From Candidatus Thalassospirochaeta sargassi (lineage in GTDB: Bacteria; Spirochaetota; Spirochaetia; UBA9216): a stretch of 63,975 nt of DNA. Numbering within the stretch: position 1 is the stretch's first letter; every line of letters starts with the position of its first letter. The stretch lies in the NCBI GenBank assembly GCA_028532855.1, contig JAQQAL010000023.1:1-63975 (forward strand), read 5' to 3'. The notes under the pieces are model-generated. The model searched no databases. It had not been told where the DNA came from and saw only the letters and a program-made list of their open reading frames with translations. Below are positions 43,090 through 52,055 of the stretch, piece by piece. A program made the translations under genes and the position numbers.

Positions 43090-44619
43090 CTAGGCTTCAC
43101 AGCCCTCAGGCCGTTCATTATCTACACCTACACCAGCTATTCCAGCGAGAATTTTCTCTTTTTCTATTTCACCCTGACCACATTCAAGAACATTCTTACC
43201 ATCGAACATTACCAGAACACGATCAGCGCACATCAGAACTTCATCAATTTCATAGGAGACGATCATTACCGTCAGACCTTTCTCCGAAAGCTCTTCAATA
43301 ACCCTGTAAATCTCGGCTTTGGCATGAACATCAACTCCTCTTGTCGGTTCAAGCAGCATAAGAAAATCAACATCATTATCAAGCCATCGGGCAAAAACGG
43401 CTTTCTGCTTGTTTCCGCCCGAGAGGAATTTAATCTGGGTATTGTATGACTCTGTTTTAAGGGTGGTCTCTTTTATACCCTGTTCCGAAAGCTTAATTTC
43501 ACGCGCAAGATCAATGTAGCCGAATCTTGACAATTTCTTAATTGTCGGTAGGGAGATATTGTCTTTAACCGACTGGGGATGAAGTATTCCATCCTTATCC
43601 CGGTTTGCAGACACGAAACCGATTCTCTTATTCAGTTTGAATCTAGGCCCTTTTTTTAACGGCAGGGCCTCGCCTTTGTAGGTAATTTCACCGGAGGCTT
43701 CAGGTTCAAGTCCGTAGATGGCTTTTGCTGTTTCTTCAATTCCTGAACCGCGTAGTCCGGTCAATACAAGAATTTCACCTTTTCTAATTGAGAAGTTCAC
43801 ATCCCGAACCTGCTCTCCAAGGTTAAGGTCTTTTACTTTGAGGATCTCATCCCCAATATGGTGCTTTTCAGGCTTGATAAAATCTTTAAGATCCTCACCT
43901 ATCATCGATTTTACTACAGCAGCCTCGGTAGTATCCTTGATAGCAAAGGTCTCAATTCTCTGGCCATCTCTCATAACTGTTACTTCATCAGCTACACCAA
44001 AAATTTCAGGCATATGGTGTGAGATATAAATTATTCCGATATTTTCATTTCGAAGCCTTTCGATAAACTCAAACAACTTTTCCTTATCCTTTTCGGAAAG
44101 AGCGGATGTAGGTTCATCCATGACTATCAGCCATGCATCAGTCATAAGAGATCGTATTATCTCAATAAACTGCTTCTGACCTGAATTGAGCTCGTTTACA
44201 AGCATGTTCGGACTCAGACAGAGGTCGAATTTTTCGAGCAGCTCATTAACCTGTCTGTCCATTTCCTTATAATCGAGGAATGGGCTGTTGCCCTTATGAA
44301 TTTCTCGCCCAAGAAAAATATTTCTGCTTATGCTGAGCTCATTTATCAGTGAGTATTCCTGATGAATAATACTTATACCATGCTCTCTCGCTTCGATGGG
44401 GTTAGTAATATTTACAGACTCGCCATTGAGTGTGATGTTTCCTTCATCCTTGATATGAACGCCACCGAGAACATTGATCAATGTTGATTTACCCGCACCG
44501 TTCAGACCTACAAGGGCATGGACCTCACCGCTGCGGCATTCAAAATCAACATTCTTTAAAGCCTGCGTACTGAAAAAGCTCTTGGAGATTCCCTCCATTT
44601 TTATAGTATTAACACTCAT
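43090..44619 (-). CDS. Ribose/galactose-type sugar ABC transporter ATPase (RbsA/MglA-like)
   Basis: About 509 residues from ATG 44619 (MSVNTIKMEG, with taggag upstream; the frame extends to 44682 without a ribosome-binding site). Two ABC domains, as in RbsA/MglA. The first has Walker A GLNGAGKST, signature LNSGQKQFIEIIRSL and LIVMDEPTSALSE. The second is degenerate in Walker A (TGLRGSGIEETA) and keeps LSGGNKQKAVFARWL, with LLLEPTRGVD at the Walker B position. This asymmetry is normal for the family. It powers import through the two permeases upstream. Confidence 0.93.
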   Translation of the reverse strand: MSVNTIKMEGISKSFFSTQALKNVDFECRSGEVHALVGLNGAGKSTLINVLGGVHIKDEGNITLNGESVNITNPIEAREHGISIIHQEYSLINELSISRNIFLGREIHKGNSPFLDYKEMDRQVNELLEKFDLCLSPNMLVNELNSGQKQFIEIIRSLMTDAWLIVMDEPTSALSEKDKEKLFEFIERLRNENIGIIYISHHMPEIFGVADEVTVMRDGQRIETFAIKDTTEAAVVKSMIGEDLKDFIKPEKHHIGDEILKVKDLNLGEQVRDVNFSIRKGEILVLTGLRGSGIEETAKAIYGLEPEASGEITYKGEALPLKKGPRFKLNKRIGFVSANRDKDGILHPQSVKDNISLPTIKKLSRFGYIDLAREIKLSEQGIKETTLKTESYNTQIKFLSGGNKQKAVFARWLDNDVDFLMLLEPTRGVDVHAKAEIYRVIEELSEKGLTVMIVSYEIDEVLMCADRVLVMFDGKNVLECGQGEIEKEKILAGIAGVGVDNERPEGCEA

Positions 44620-44697
44620 AGTTCTTTTACTCCTATAGTTCTCCTGCCATGGAGGGCAGGCATTCAAGATAAAATTGGACATGGATGTACAATTTTA

Positions 44698-45675
44698 TCA
44701 TTCTGCTGAGCGGTTCTTCTGTACCTGATCAAGAACAACAACTATCAACAGAATCAATCCCTTGGCCACTGACTGAAAATAAGGGTTGGCACCGGTCAGA
44801 ATTAGACCATTGATGATAATTCCGTAAAAAATAACTCCTATTATTGTACCGACCAGACTTCCTTCTCCACCGGCCATACTCGTTCCCCCCATAACAACTG
44901 CTGTGATGGCATCAAACTCAAGGTTAAGTCCTGCCCATGGCTGTCCTGAAGAAACACGGCCTATTGTGATAATCGAGCTGATTCCAGCCATAACCCCGGT
45001 AAGCACGTAAACCTTTATTAAAACCATATTGACGTTTCGACCGAGCAGATGCGCAGCTTTAAGATTTGAACCTACCGCAAAAACATCCCGGCCGAAAGTG
45101 TGACGGTTCAGCAGACTTTTTATAAAGAGGAACACCAGTATGTCAAAAACAATAACTATCGGAAATGGTCCTACACTTGTCTTTCCAAGCCAAAGGAAAG
45201 CTTCATTGGTAACTGAGATAGCATCAGCCTTATAAAGAACAAGCGATAATCCTCGAGCAAGAGCCATCGTAGCCAATGTTATCATAAACGGGCTCAAATC
45301 CAGTTTGCCGACAAAATATCCGTTTATGAAACCAATTGCGGCGCCCGCGGCTATTGTAACAATTGCTGCAATAACCGGGTTGCCGGTTGCCTGAAGGGTC
45401 AGAACCCCGACCGCCCCGGCAAAAGCCACATTTGAACCGACAGACAAATCAACTCCACCGGTGATGATTACAAAGGTCATTCCCATACTGAGTAAGAACA
45501 GGACGGAAATACTTCTTAACAGTATTCCGATGTTTACCAGAGATAAAAATTTCGGATTAATAAAAGTGAAAAATGTTGAAACAACAATTATCAACCCAAT
45601 TAAAAAAAGATACCTAACATTTTTGCTTGCACTAATCCGGAACTTTCCTTTGAAGCCCGCTTTACTCAATTCCAT
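44698..45675 (-). CDS. Sugar ABC permease (RbsC-like), second of two
   Basis: About 325 residues, 8-10 membrane helices. RbsC blocks: GMTFVIITGGVDLSVGSNVAFAG, FINGYFVGKLDLSPFMITLATM and FDAITAVVMGGTSMAGGEGSLVGT. The start is ambiguous: ATG 45675 and ATG 45681 share a taagga site, while the longer frame to 45723 would include the upstream hairpin. Partner of the permease at 46897-47859; two different permeases with one ATPase suggest a heterodimeric channel, as in LsrCD. Confidence 0.92.
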   Translation of the reverse strand: MELSKAGFKGKFRISASKNVRYLFLIGLIIVVSTFFTFINPKFLSLVNIGILLRSISVLFLLSMGMTFVIITGGVDLSVGSNVAFAGAVGVLTLQATGNPVIAAIVTIAAGAAIGFINGYFVGKLDLSPFMITLATMALARGLSLVLYKADAISVTNEAFLWLGKTSVGPFPIVIVFDILVFLFIKSLLNRHTFGRDVFAVGSNLKAAHLLGRNVNMVLIKVYVLTGVMAGISSIITIGRVSSGQPWAGLNLEFDAITAVVMGGTSMAGGEGSLVGTIIGVIFYGIIINGLILTGANPYFQSVAKGLILLIVVVLDQVQKNRSAE

Positions 45676-45704
45676 TACCATGTCCTTAATAATACTTATA
45701 GGTG

Positions 45705-45732
45705 GAGACAGACGTGAAATCACGTCTGTCTC
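45705..45732 (-). promoter_or_regulatory. Intercistronic 12-bp hairpin after the binding-protein gene
   Basis: Perfect inverted repeat gagacagacgtg/cacgtctgtctc with a 4-base loop, directly after the binding-protein stop. Such hairpins commonly protect the upstream binding-protein mRNA from 3' exonucleases, giving more binding protein than permease. Confidence 0.6.
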
Positions 45733-45745
45733 TTAAAAATCAATT

Positions 45746-46804
45746 CTATTTTACTGAATCGGGACCGAACTCAAGGTAACCCTTTTCTGCTACTTCAAGA
45801 GCCTTATCTACCATGTAGACTTCTATGTCTGAAGGAAAACCGTTGGCTTTGACCATTGCGTAAACTTCTTCTGTCATTACAGGCGGTGTGTAGAAGTCGA
45901 TAACCTTGTCTACTTTCATGCCGTGAGTAACCTTGTAAGCAGTCTGTACGAATGCCCAGCCTTCACGTGTTCCTGAAAGAAGGATATCACATCCAACCTT
46001 ACCGGCTTTCATTTCTTCAAGAATAGGAATATCGCCGTCATAGCCCCAGAAGGTTACGTCTTCAATTCCTCTATTCTCAGCAATTGCGATTGAAGGATAG
46101 AGATATGCGTCAGTGACGCCTGAGATAGCATCAAGTTCCGGAAACTGTGTATACCAGTTTTCTGCAATTGACTGTGCTTTAACTGTGTCCCAGTCAGCCG
46201 GCTGTTCAGCTATAACTTTTACACCAGGATACTCAGCGAGACCCTTAAGAATACCTTCACGTCTTGCTTCGCCTGAGGGGTTACCAGCCTGACCGAGCAT
46301 GATAGCTACATTCGCTTCACCGTTATAATAAGCACCGAGTGCAAGACCCTGGTTGTAACCGTTAGTTACGTCGCCAAGAGTAAAACTGTAATCAGCTGAT
46401 TCCATGGGGCTGTGAACAGCAATCCAGATAATGCCCTGATCCTGCGCCTTCTTTACGAGCGGCTCAAAAGCCTTGGTATTGATAGCATTTACAAACATTA
46501 CATCGGGGTCCTGATTTATAGTTGCTTCAGCCTGCTGAATCATCTTTTCCAAAGAACCTTCTGCGCTGAGCCAGTGTCCTGTTATTCCACCAAACTCTTT
46601 ATTGTATGCCTTGATTGCGTCTTCGAAACCACCGAGCCATGCTACATGGTAGGGGGCCACGTGACCATCATTAATAAAAACGATATCAAGGGTGTCACCG
46701 TCTGCTGCCATAGCAGCTTCCTGCTGACCATTGGCAAAAGCCATTCCTGTTACGATTGCGATGCACATAATAAGTGCAATCAGAATCCTGTTTGTTTTAA
46801 TCAT
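45746..46804 (-). CDS. Periplasmic sugar-binding protein (ribose/galactose-type)
   Basis: About 352 residues from ATG 46804 (MIKTNRILIA), with ggaggaacaa upstream. Signal peptide LIALIMCIAIVTGMAFA, mature start NGQQEA, a pattern typical of spirochaete binding proteins. A type I binding-protein fold follows: TLDIVFINDGHVAPYHVAWLGGF, MLGQAGNPSGEARREGILKGL and FWGYDGDIPILEEMKAGK. The sugar is unknown. It is flanked by its two permease genes. Confidence 0.9.
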   Translation of the reverse strand: MIKTNRILIALIMCIAIVTGMAFANGQQEAAMAADGDTLDIVFINDGHVAPYHVAWLGGFEDAIKAYNKEFGGITGHWLSAEGSLEKMIQQAEATINQDPDVMFVNAINTKAFEPLVKKAQDQGIIWIAVHSPMESADYSFTLGDVTNGYNQGLALGAYYNGEANVAIMLGQAGNPSGEARREGILKGLAEYPGVKVIAEQPADWDTVKAQSIAENWYTQFPELDAISGVTDAYLYPSIAIAENRGIEDVTFWGYDGDIPILEEMKAGKVGCDILLSGTREGWAFVQTAYKVTHGMKVDKVIDFYTPPVMTEEVYAMVKANGFPSDIEVYMVDKALEVAEKGYLEFGPDSVK

Positions 46805-46896
46805 TTGTTCCTCCACAAATTATTATTGCCGCTATGCGGCGCAACCATTTACATGGTTTAATTCACTATATTAATTTCTTTAGTAGGCGGCCCACT

Positions 46897-47859
46897 TTAG
46901 TGCGCTTCTATACCACTCTGTTTCCTGATTGCCCAGTTAAGAACAAGAGCAGCAATAATTACTATTCCTTTAAAAACCTGATGCCAGACATCCTGGACAT
47001 TCAAAAGGTTCAGACTGTTATTGATAATCCCGATGAAAAGCAGTCCCCAGAAAACACCTCCGACGGTTCCCTTGCCACCCTGTAGAAGCGTTCCTCCAAT
47101 TATGATGGCAGTAATCGCATCCATCATAATACTTGCGCCGTCTAGACCCGGCTGAACAAATCCCATTCTTGATGAAAGGATAATACCTGCCAGGCCACTG
47201 CAGAACGCGGATATCATGAAAATGATCATCTTCATCTTTGTTACATTAATGCCTACGAGTTTAGCGTTCTCTTCGTTATCGCCGATAGCTATGACATAAC
47301 CACCAAATTTTGTTTTGTTGTATAAAAACCAGGCAATAACAAATAGGACAAGAAGAATCAAAGTTGAGTAATACATTCCGAACAGCTTTGCTGATCCGAT
47401 AAACTTGAAGAACCCACCGCGAAGAAATATCATCTGCCTGGGGGGAATAATCAGGCCGGAAAGTCCGGTAACGATAAACATCGTTGCAAGCGTAACTATA
47501 AAAGCCGGAACCTTCACCTTTCCGATGAAATATCCATTTATTGCGCCAAGCATCAGCGATACAACAAAAACTGCGATAATACCAATTACAACTCCTCCGA
47601 GCATGCCGAAGAAAACACCAAGAAGGATTGCAAAGAATACTGAGGACATTCCCATTGAAAGGTCTATGTTTCCCGACACTAATACGAAGAACTGTCCAAG
47701 GACAATTAGACCTATTGGAACAATCTGTCTGGAGATAGCTACGACGTTCTCACCACTGAGAAACCTTGGATTTATTAAGTAAAAAATTATTGTTGTTACT
47801 ACTACGATGACGATGATGTTGTTATCACGCAACCACCTTGAAACCTTTCCCATTTCCAA
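46897..47859 (-). CDS. Sugar ABC permease (RbsC-like), first gene of operon
   Basis: 320 residues, multiple membrane helices with the RbsC blocks FVLVSGNIDLSMGMSSVFFA, AINGYFIGKVKVPAFIVTLATM and MMDAITAIIIGGTLLQGGKGTVGG. The start at 47859 has agaggtt upstream; a second ATG lies two codons in. The 92-base gap to the binding-protein gene contains two small hairpins (aaccat/atggtt and gccgc/gcggc). The operon order permease-binding protein-permease-ATPase is less common than the rbs order. Confidence 0.92.
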   Translation of the reverse strand: MEMGKVSRWLRDNNIIVIVVVTTIIFYLINPRFLSGENVVAISRQIVPIGLIVLGQFFVLVSGNIDLSMGMSSVFFAILLGVFFGMLGGVVIGIIAVFVVSLMLGAINGYFIGKVKVPAFIVTLATMFIVTGLSGLIIPPRQMIFLRGGFFKFIGSAKLFGMYYSTLILLVLFVIAWFLYNKTKFGGYVIAIGDNEENAKLVGINVTKMKMIIFMISAFCSGLAGIILSSRMGFVQPGLDGASIMMDAITAIIIGGTLLQGGKGTVGGVFWGLLFIGIINNSLNLLNVQDVWHQVFKGIVIIAALVLNWAIRKQSGIEAH

Positions 47860-47888
47860 CCTCTAAAATCTGTATAAGATGTGATGTT

Positions 47889-47917
47889 ATTATGGGAGCG
47901 GAATTCACTGCCGTAAA
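47889..47917 (-). promoter_or_regulatory. Candidate promoter of the sugar ABC operon
   Basis: On the minus strand, TTTACG (47917-47912), 17-base spacer, CATAAT (47894-47889). It is 30 bases before the first permease and just downstream of the kinase gene. The weak -35 fits dependence on an activator such as the YesN-type regulator. Confidence 0.4.
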
Positions 47918-48032
47918 TGGAGTATTTTTTCATGTAAGTTAATGATTTTACAAAATATAAATCTAAAAATGATTGTATTAATGTCATCATTTGACACGAG
48001 TTATACTTTCTTTACCGAAAAGTTGATTTTTT

Positions 48033-49817
48033 TTACCTTGATTCGTACGGCAGACTGAAATATACGGCTGTTCCTTCATTTTCGATACTTTCTACTGTCA
48101 ATCGTGCCAGTTTATCATACTTGATCATAATTCTGTTCTGTACATTGAGCAGACCTACACCGATACTCTCAATGCCCATATGCTCAGCGGGATCTTCAAG
48201 ATACATTCTCAGCTCAGCCAGTCTTTTTTCATTCATGCCGGCACCATCGTCCCGTACTGAAAAAAGAATACGATCGTTGCTCTTTTTAACAATAACTGTG
48301 ATGGTTCCTTTGCCGCGTTTTGTTTTTATACCATGGTATAGAGCATTTTCAACCAGTGGCTGAAGTGCGAGTTTTAGAACCCGGTAATCAAGAAGATCTT
48401 CCTCAACCATTATCTCAAACTCAAGGATTTCATGATACCTAATCTGCTGTATATTCAGATAAGAGGTAATACAATTAATCTCATCCCTGATCGTGACATA
48501 GTCGGCTCCCTTACTCAAAGACAGCCTGAAAAATTTTGACATCTCCGAAACAAGCTCAACTATCTCATTATTTCCCCCTGAAACAGCACTCCAAAGGATT
48601 GTATCCAGGGTATTATAAAGGAAATGCGGATTTATCTGTTCTTGAAGAACCCGCAGTTCTGCATCAAGGTATTTTCGGTGTTCCTCATCAATCTTTAAAA
48701 CATACTCTTTAAGGTCTCTAAGCATTTTATCGAAGCTGGCATAAAGATCAGGAATCATATTGCCCCTGACACCGGGAATAACCGCATCGAGATCCCCGTC
48801 AGCAGCCTGATGCATTGCCCCCTGAATCTCGACGAGGGGACGCATCAATCCGACAGATATAATAATATAAACGAGGACAATGAGAACGGCGGATATCAAC
48901 AGGCTGAATATAGTATAAGCCCGAACCGTATATACACCTGAAAAAAGTTCCTTAACAGAAACCAGACCGAGAACATTCAGATCCATGAATTTAGTATCAC
49001 TGTTCACGAAGAGATAAGGCTCATTATCTATCGAAATAATTCGGTTACTCACATTCGGGGTAATCTCTGCTTCAATATCCTCCCAGTATACAGAAATTTT
49101 CGAAGGGAGATTGTCAGGAGGCAGATCGGAATATAATAGAGAAATACGTCCGACATCGATAAAGCTGTAATCCATATAGAGTTCTTTTATTTTTGCCGGG
49201 TCAAGATCAAGTACAACAACACCATAGGGTTCAAATGTTATATTATTGTATAAAACGGTCCCCATTGATACAACAATCTCATCCGAGGGAAGCTTATCAT
49301 AATTCGGGATATGCTCGGGGATAACAGTTATCTCTCTTCCGTTTTCAAGAATCCGAGAAAGATATCGGCTGCTGTTTATAAAGCTCTTGTGATTATAGTA
49401 TATTCCCCTGCGTTCACTTAGGCATCGGCCATTAAGACCGATTACATAGATATTACGTATCAGAGAATTATTATCATAACTCGTTCGATAATAATCATAG
49501 ACATTCAGGAGCTCTTTGGCAAAATTATACCGGTCTTCAGCCGCCTCAAAAAAAAGCATTGGCCATTGAGTTTCGCCTATCCTGAGAAATCGTTCCGCAC
49601 CACCAAACAGAGCTTCTATGTCACTTCGGACAAACTCTACATTACTGATGGCTGAATTGATTGTAAGACGCTGAATATCACGCTGATAGATTGTATATGA
49701 AATAACCCCGCTGAATGCCAGCGGGATTATACCGATTATGATGAAAAGAACCGTGAATTTAGTAGTAATCTTTATCCGTTCATTACCGAGAAACGGAAGC
49801 CCCTTCAGCATGAACAC
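48033..49817 (-). CDS. YesM/LytS-type sensor histidine kinase
   Basis: 594 residues. Transmembrane helix near residues 20-45, large periplasmic dCache-like sensor region (about 46-300), second helix (AYTIFSLLISAVLIVLVYII), HAMP (AADGDLDAVIPG), then the His_kinase domain with EQINPHFLYNTLDTILW, and HATPase_c with LQPLVENALYHGIKTKRGKG and DDGAGM. NPHFLYNT is the signature of the YesM/LytS class. It probably pairs with the YesN-type regulator at 52056-53654, and the orphan sugar-binding lipoprotein nearby may present ligand to it. Upstream of the ABC operon on the same strand. Confidence 0.92.
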   Translation of the reverse strand: MFMLKGLPFLGNERIKITTKFTVLFIIIGIIPLAFSGVISYTIYQRDIQRLTINSAISNVEFVRSDIEALFGGAERFLRIGETQWPMLFFEAAEDRYNFAKELLNVYDYYRTSYDNNSLIRNIYVIGLNGRCLSERRGIYYNHKSFINSSRYLSRILENGREITVIPEHIPNYDKLPSDEIVVSMGTVLYNNITFEPYGVVVLDLDPAKIKELYMDYSFIDVGRISLLYSDLPPDNLPSKISVYWEDIEAEITPNVSNRIISIDNEPYLFVNSDTKFMDLNVLGLVSVKELFSGVYTVRAYTIFSLLISAVLIVLVYIIISVGLMRPLVEIQGAMHQAADGDLDAVIPGVRGNMIPDLYASFDKMLRDLKEYVLKIDEEHRKYLDAELRVLQEQINPHFLYNTLDTILWSAVSGGNNEIVELVSEMSKFFRLSLSKGADYVTIRDEINCITSYLNIQQIRYHEILEFEIMVEEDLLDYRVLKLALQPLVENALYHGIKTKRGKGTITVIVKKSNDRILFSVRDDGAGMNEKRLAELRMYLEDPAEHMGIESIGVGLLNVQNRIMIKYDKLARLTVESIENEGTAVYFSLPYESR

Positions 49818-49847
49818 AGCATATACCTAATATACGCATCGGTACAA

Positions 49848-50810
49848 CTATTTCTTGTACGCGCTGCCCCCGTATTCATCTATAGCTCCATAAAAGGCTT
49901 CAAGCAGTTCAGGCTTGTGACTCGGTATGGTATGGCTTGGACCGGCAATATATCCACCGCCAGGTGCCATTTCAGTTATTCTCAGCTTAACCTCTTCGAT
50001 AATACCCTCTACGGATGCATCAGGAGCATTAAGAACAAACTGACTGTCAATTCCACCGTGAAAACTTATCCTGTCGCCGTATTCATTCTTCATCTTTTTA
50101 AGGTTGTTGCAGGGCTGACACATATTCCACATATCCGCTCCCAACTCAACTACATCGCCGAAAACATCTTCAATCTTACCGCAGGAGTGCTGGTTAATAA
50201 TAATGCCCCTTTCTTTCATGCAGTCATAAACGCGTTTAAGATTAGGTTTAATTATCTCGCGCCATTTATCCGGCGGAATAAGTAGATTATGCTGGGAGCC
50301 CCAGTCGTCGCCGAACCAGACCATGTCAAGATCAATCATATCATCAAATTTCTGAATAAACTTTATCTTGTAGTCGGCAATGGCACTTACCAGTTCAAAC
50401 ATAAGTTCCGGCTCAAGCATATAGTTGATTAATGCATTCTCCATTCCGAGGAGAAGGTAGGAGCGCTCGAATAGGCCCATTTCAACAAAACCTTCAAAAA
50501 GGAATTCATCGCGATTAAGATTCCCAACCTGATTTTGAACATATTCCCAGTCGAACATCTCTACATCGGGGAATTTAACTACATTTTTCCAGTCCTTTAG
50601 GTCATGTAAAATATGATCACCCTCACGAGAATAGGTTCCGCCTACAGCACCCTCTGTCAGATCCCAAATACAGCCGAAAGCATCCTTCCCAGCTGATAGC
50701 GGGCGTTCCAGAATGGGAGGATATAGTCTTATTGTATTTTCCATTCCGTTAGGAACCCATTCCGGACCTGTCCTATGTATAGCTGCAAGCAGATTCTCTT
50801 TTCTGGTCAT
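49848..50810 (-). CDS. Uroporphyrinogen decarboxylase-family protein (MtaA/CmuA-like), copy 1
   Basis: 320 residues with the URO-D (TIM-barrel) fold: MTRKENLLAAIHRTGPEWVPNGME at the start and GGGYIAGPSHTIPSHKPE near the end. HSCG in IINQHSCGKIEDVF plus a later cysteine (CQPCNNL) resembles the H-x-C-x(n)-C zinc site of cobamide methyltransferases such as MtaA. The haem-pathway HemE arginine signature is absent, so this is not HemE. A methyltransferase acting on a sugar-derived substrate is plausible. Sits between the kinase and lipoprotein sensor genes. Confidence 0.82.
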   Translation of the reverse strand: MTRKENLLAAIHRTGPEWVPNGMENTIRLYPPILERPLSAGKDAFGCIWDLTEGAVGGTYSREGDHILHDLKDWKNVVKFPDVEMFDWEYVQNQVGNLNRDEFLFEGFVEMGLFERSYLLLGMENALINYMLEPELMFELVSAIADYKIKFIQKFDDMIDLDMVWFGDDWGSQHNLLIPPDKWREIIKPNLKRVYDCMKERGIIINQHSCGKIEDVFGDVVELGADMWNMCQPCNNLKKMKNEYGDRISFHGGIDSQFVLNAPDASVEGIIEEVKLRITEMAPGGGYIAGPSHTIPSHKPELLEAFYGAIDEYGGSAYKK

Positions 50811-51013
50811 TATTCACTCCTCTAAATTACCCGCAATGGTCGACGGTTGACAGAAATCAAGTTTGATTTTCAAACTTCAAAATAATATAAATACAAGGAA
50901 GTATTTTTATTATCCCTCTTTATTTCAACATGAATAACTATAAGGCCGTTTCTTCTGGAACAAAATAGAAACTTTTTTCAGATGGGTTAATATTTTTTGT
51001 AAAAACAAATGAT

Positions 51014-51041
51014 TTGACAATTTTACAGGCCGGAGTATAAT
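51014..51041 (+). promoter_or_regulatory. Promoter of the sugar-binding lipoprotein gene
   Basis: Consensus TTGACA (51014-51019), 16-base spacer, TATAAT (51036-51041), then seven bases to ATG 51049. The start point should be at or next to the start codon, so the mRNA is probably leaderless. The rest of the 238-base gap back to 50811 is AT-rich with no other clear element. Confidence 0.65.
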
Positions 51042-51048
51042 AATTTCG

Positions 51049-52050
51049 ATGATCGGCAAAACCCCGTTATCCAAGAGTACTGCAGTTATTTTTCTAATTC
51101 TTACGCTTTTTTCAGCATGTTCCGCCTCTGACTCCCGCCAGGTAAAATCGTCTGCAGAAGCTGAATCGAAATCATTAATAAAAAACACACAGTTCGAAAA
51201 TAATAAGAGAACATTTGCAATAGTATTCCCTCTTCTTCATCCGTTTTTTGCTGAAACAAATCGCGGAGCCAAAGAAATGGCTGATAATATAGGAGTAAAT
51301 CTCATTCTTGTAGGGCCTCATCATTACAGCGTTGAAGAACAGATCCAGATGATGGAACAGCTCATCGAAAAGAGCGTCGACGGTATAGGGATAGGCCCAT
51401 TCGACCCCGTCGCTCTTAATCCTGTAATAGATAAGGCTGTTGACTCAGGAATCAATGTAATATGCTTTGATACCGACGCCCCGGAGAGTAGAAGACTCTC
51501 GTTCATAAGTACCGATAACTTCAAACAGGGTATGCATCTCGGTGAAATCACTGCCAAATTTCTGAATGGAAAGGGTAAGATCATTATCAGTCAGGGAGTA
51601 CCGACACAACTGAATCTCAACCAGAGACTGGAAGGTGTCAGGACGCACCTTGACGGTTACCCGGGAATTGAAATTCTCGCCGTCAAAAGCGGCTACGGCA
51701 ATCATGATCAGACTATAGCAAGTATTGAAGACATGATTGATGAGCACCCTGACTTCGACGCCCTGATTGGGCTTGACGCACAGGCCGGACCTTCCGCTGT
51801 TGTTGTATGGAAAGCCAGAGGCCTCAGTCAGCATCTGATAGTATCCGAGGATATGCCTGAAACAATAAAAGGTATTCGCGATAATGTCGTTACCGCTACA
51901 ATTACCCAGGAACAGTATCGATGGGGCAAACTGATAGTTGAGCGGCTGGATGAGGCGTCTAAAGGCATCAACCTGAAAACAACTGAGACAACGGACACCA
52001 GACTGATTGTTAATGAAAATGTGAATTCTTATTACCCGGATAATTACTGA
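51049..52050 (+). CDS. Orphan sugar-binding lipoprotein (candidate sensor subunit)
   Basis: 333 residues. Lipoprotein signal VIFLILTLFSAC (cysteine about residue 20) anchors it to a membrane. The mature part is a type I (RbsB-like) sugar-binding protein: FAIVFPLLHPFFAETNRGAKEMADNIG, PVIDKAVDSGINVICFDTDAP, QGVPTQLNLNQRLEGVRTHL and IGLDAQAGPSAVV. No permease or ATPase is linked to it directly; its neighbours are the YesN regulator (convergent, 5-base gap) and YesM kinase. This is the arrangement of XylFII, which binds xylose and activates LytS in Clostridium beijerinckii. Role as ligand presenter is inferred. Confidence 0.88.
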   Translation: MIGKTPLSKSTAVIFLILTLFSACSASDSRQVKSSAEAESKSLIKNTQFENNKRTFAIVFPLLHPFFAETNRGAKEMADNIGVNLILVGPHHYSVEEQIQMMEQLIEKSVDGIGIGPFDPVALNPVIDKAVDSGINVICFDTDAPESRRLSFISTDNFKQGMHLGEITAKFLNGKGKIIISQGVPTQLNLNQRLEGVRTHLDGYPGIEILAVKSGYGNHDQTIASIEDMIDEHPDFDALIGLDAQAGPSAVVVWKARGLSQHLIVSEDMPETIKGIRDNVVTATITQEQYRWGKLIVERLDEASKGINLKTTETTDTRLIVNENVNSYYPDNY

Positions 52051-52055
52051 CGGAG

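Noticed and set aside
43072-43449. Plus-strand ORF of 125 residues opposite the sugar ATPase
   Set aside because: It lies antisense to a clear ABC ATPase, has no homology and no ribosome-binding site.
49848-50810. HemE (uroporphyrinogen decarboxylase of haem synthesis)
   Set aside because: The protein has the URO-D fold but carries an HSCG metal-type motif, lacks the HemE signatures and sits in a sugar regulon, as do the other two copies.
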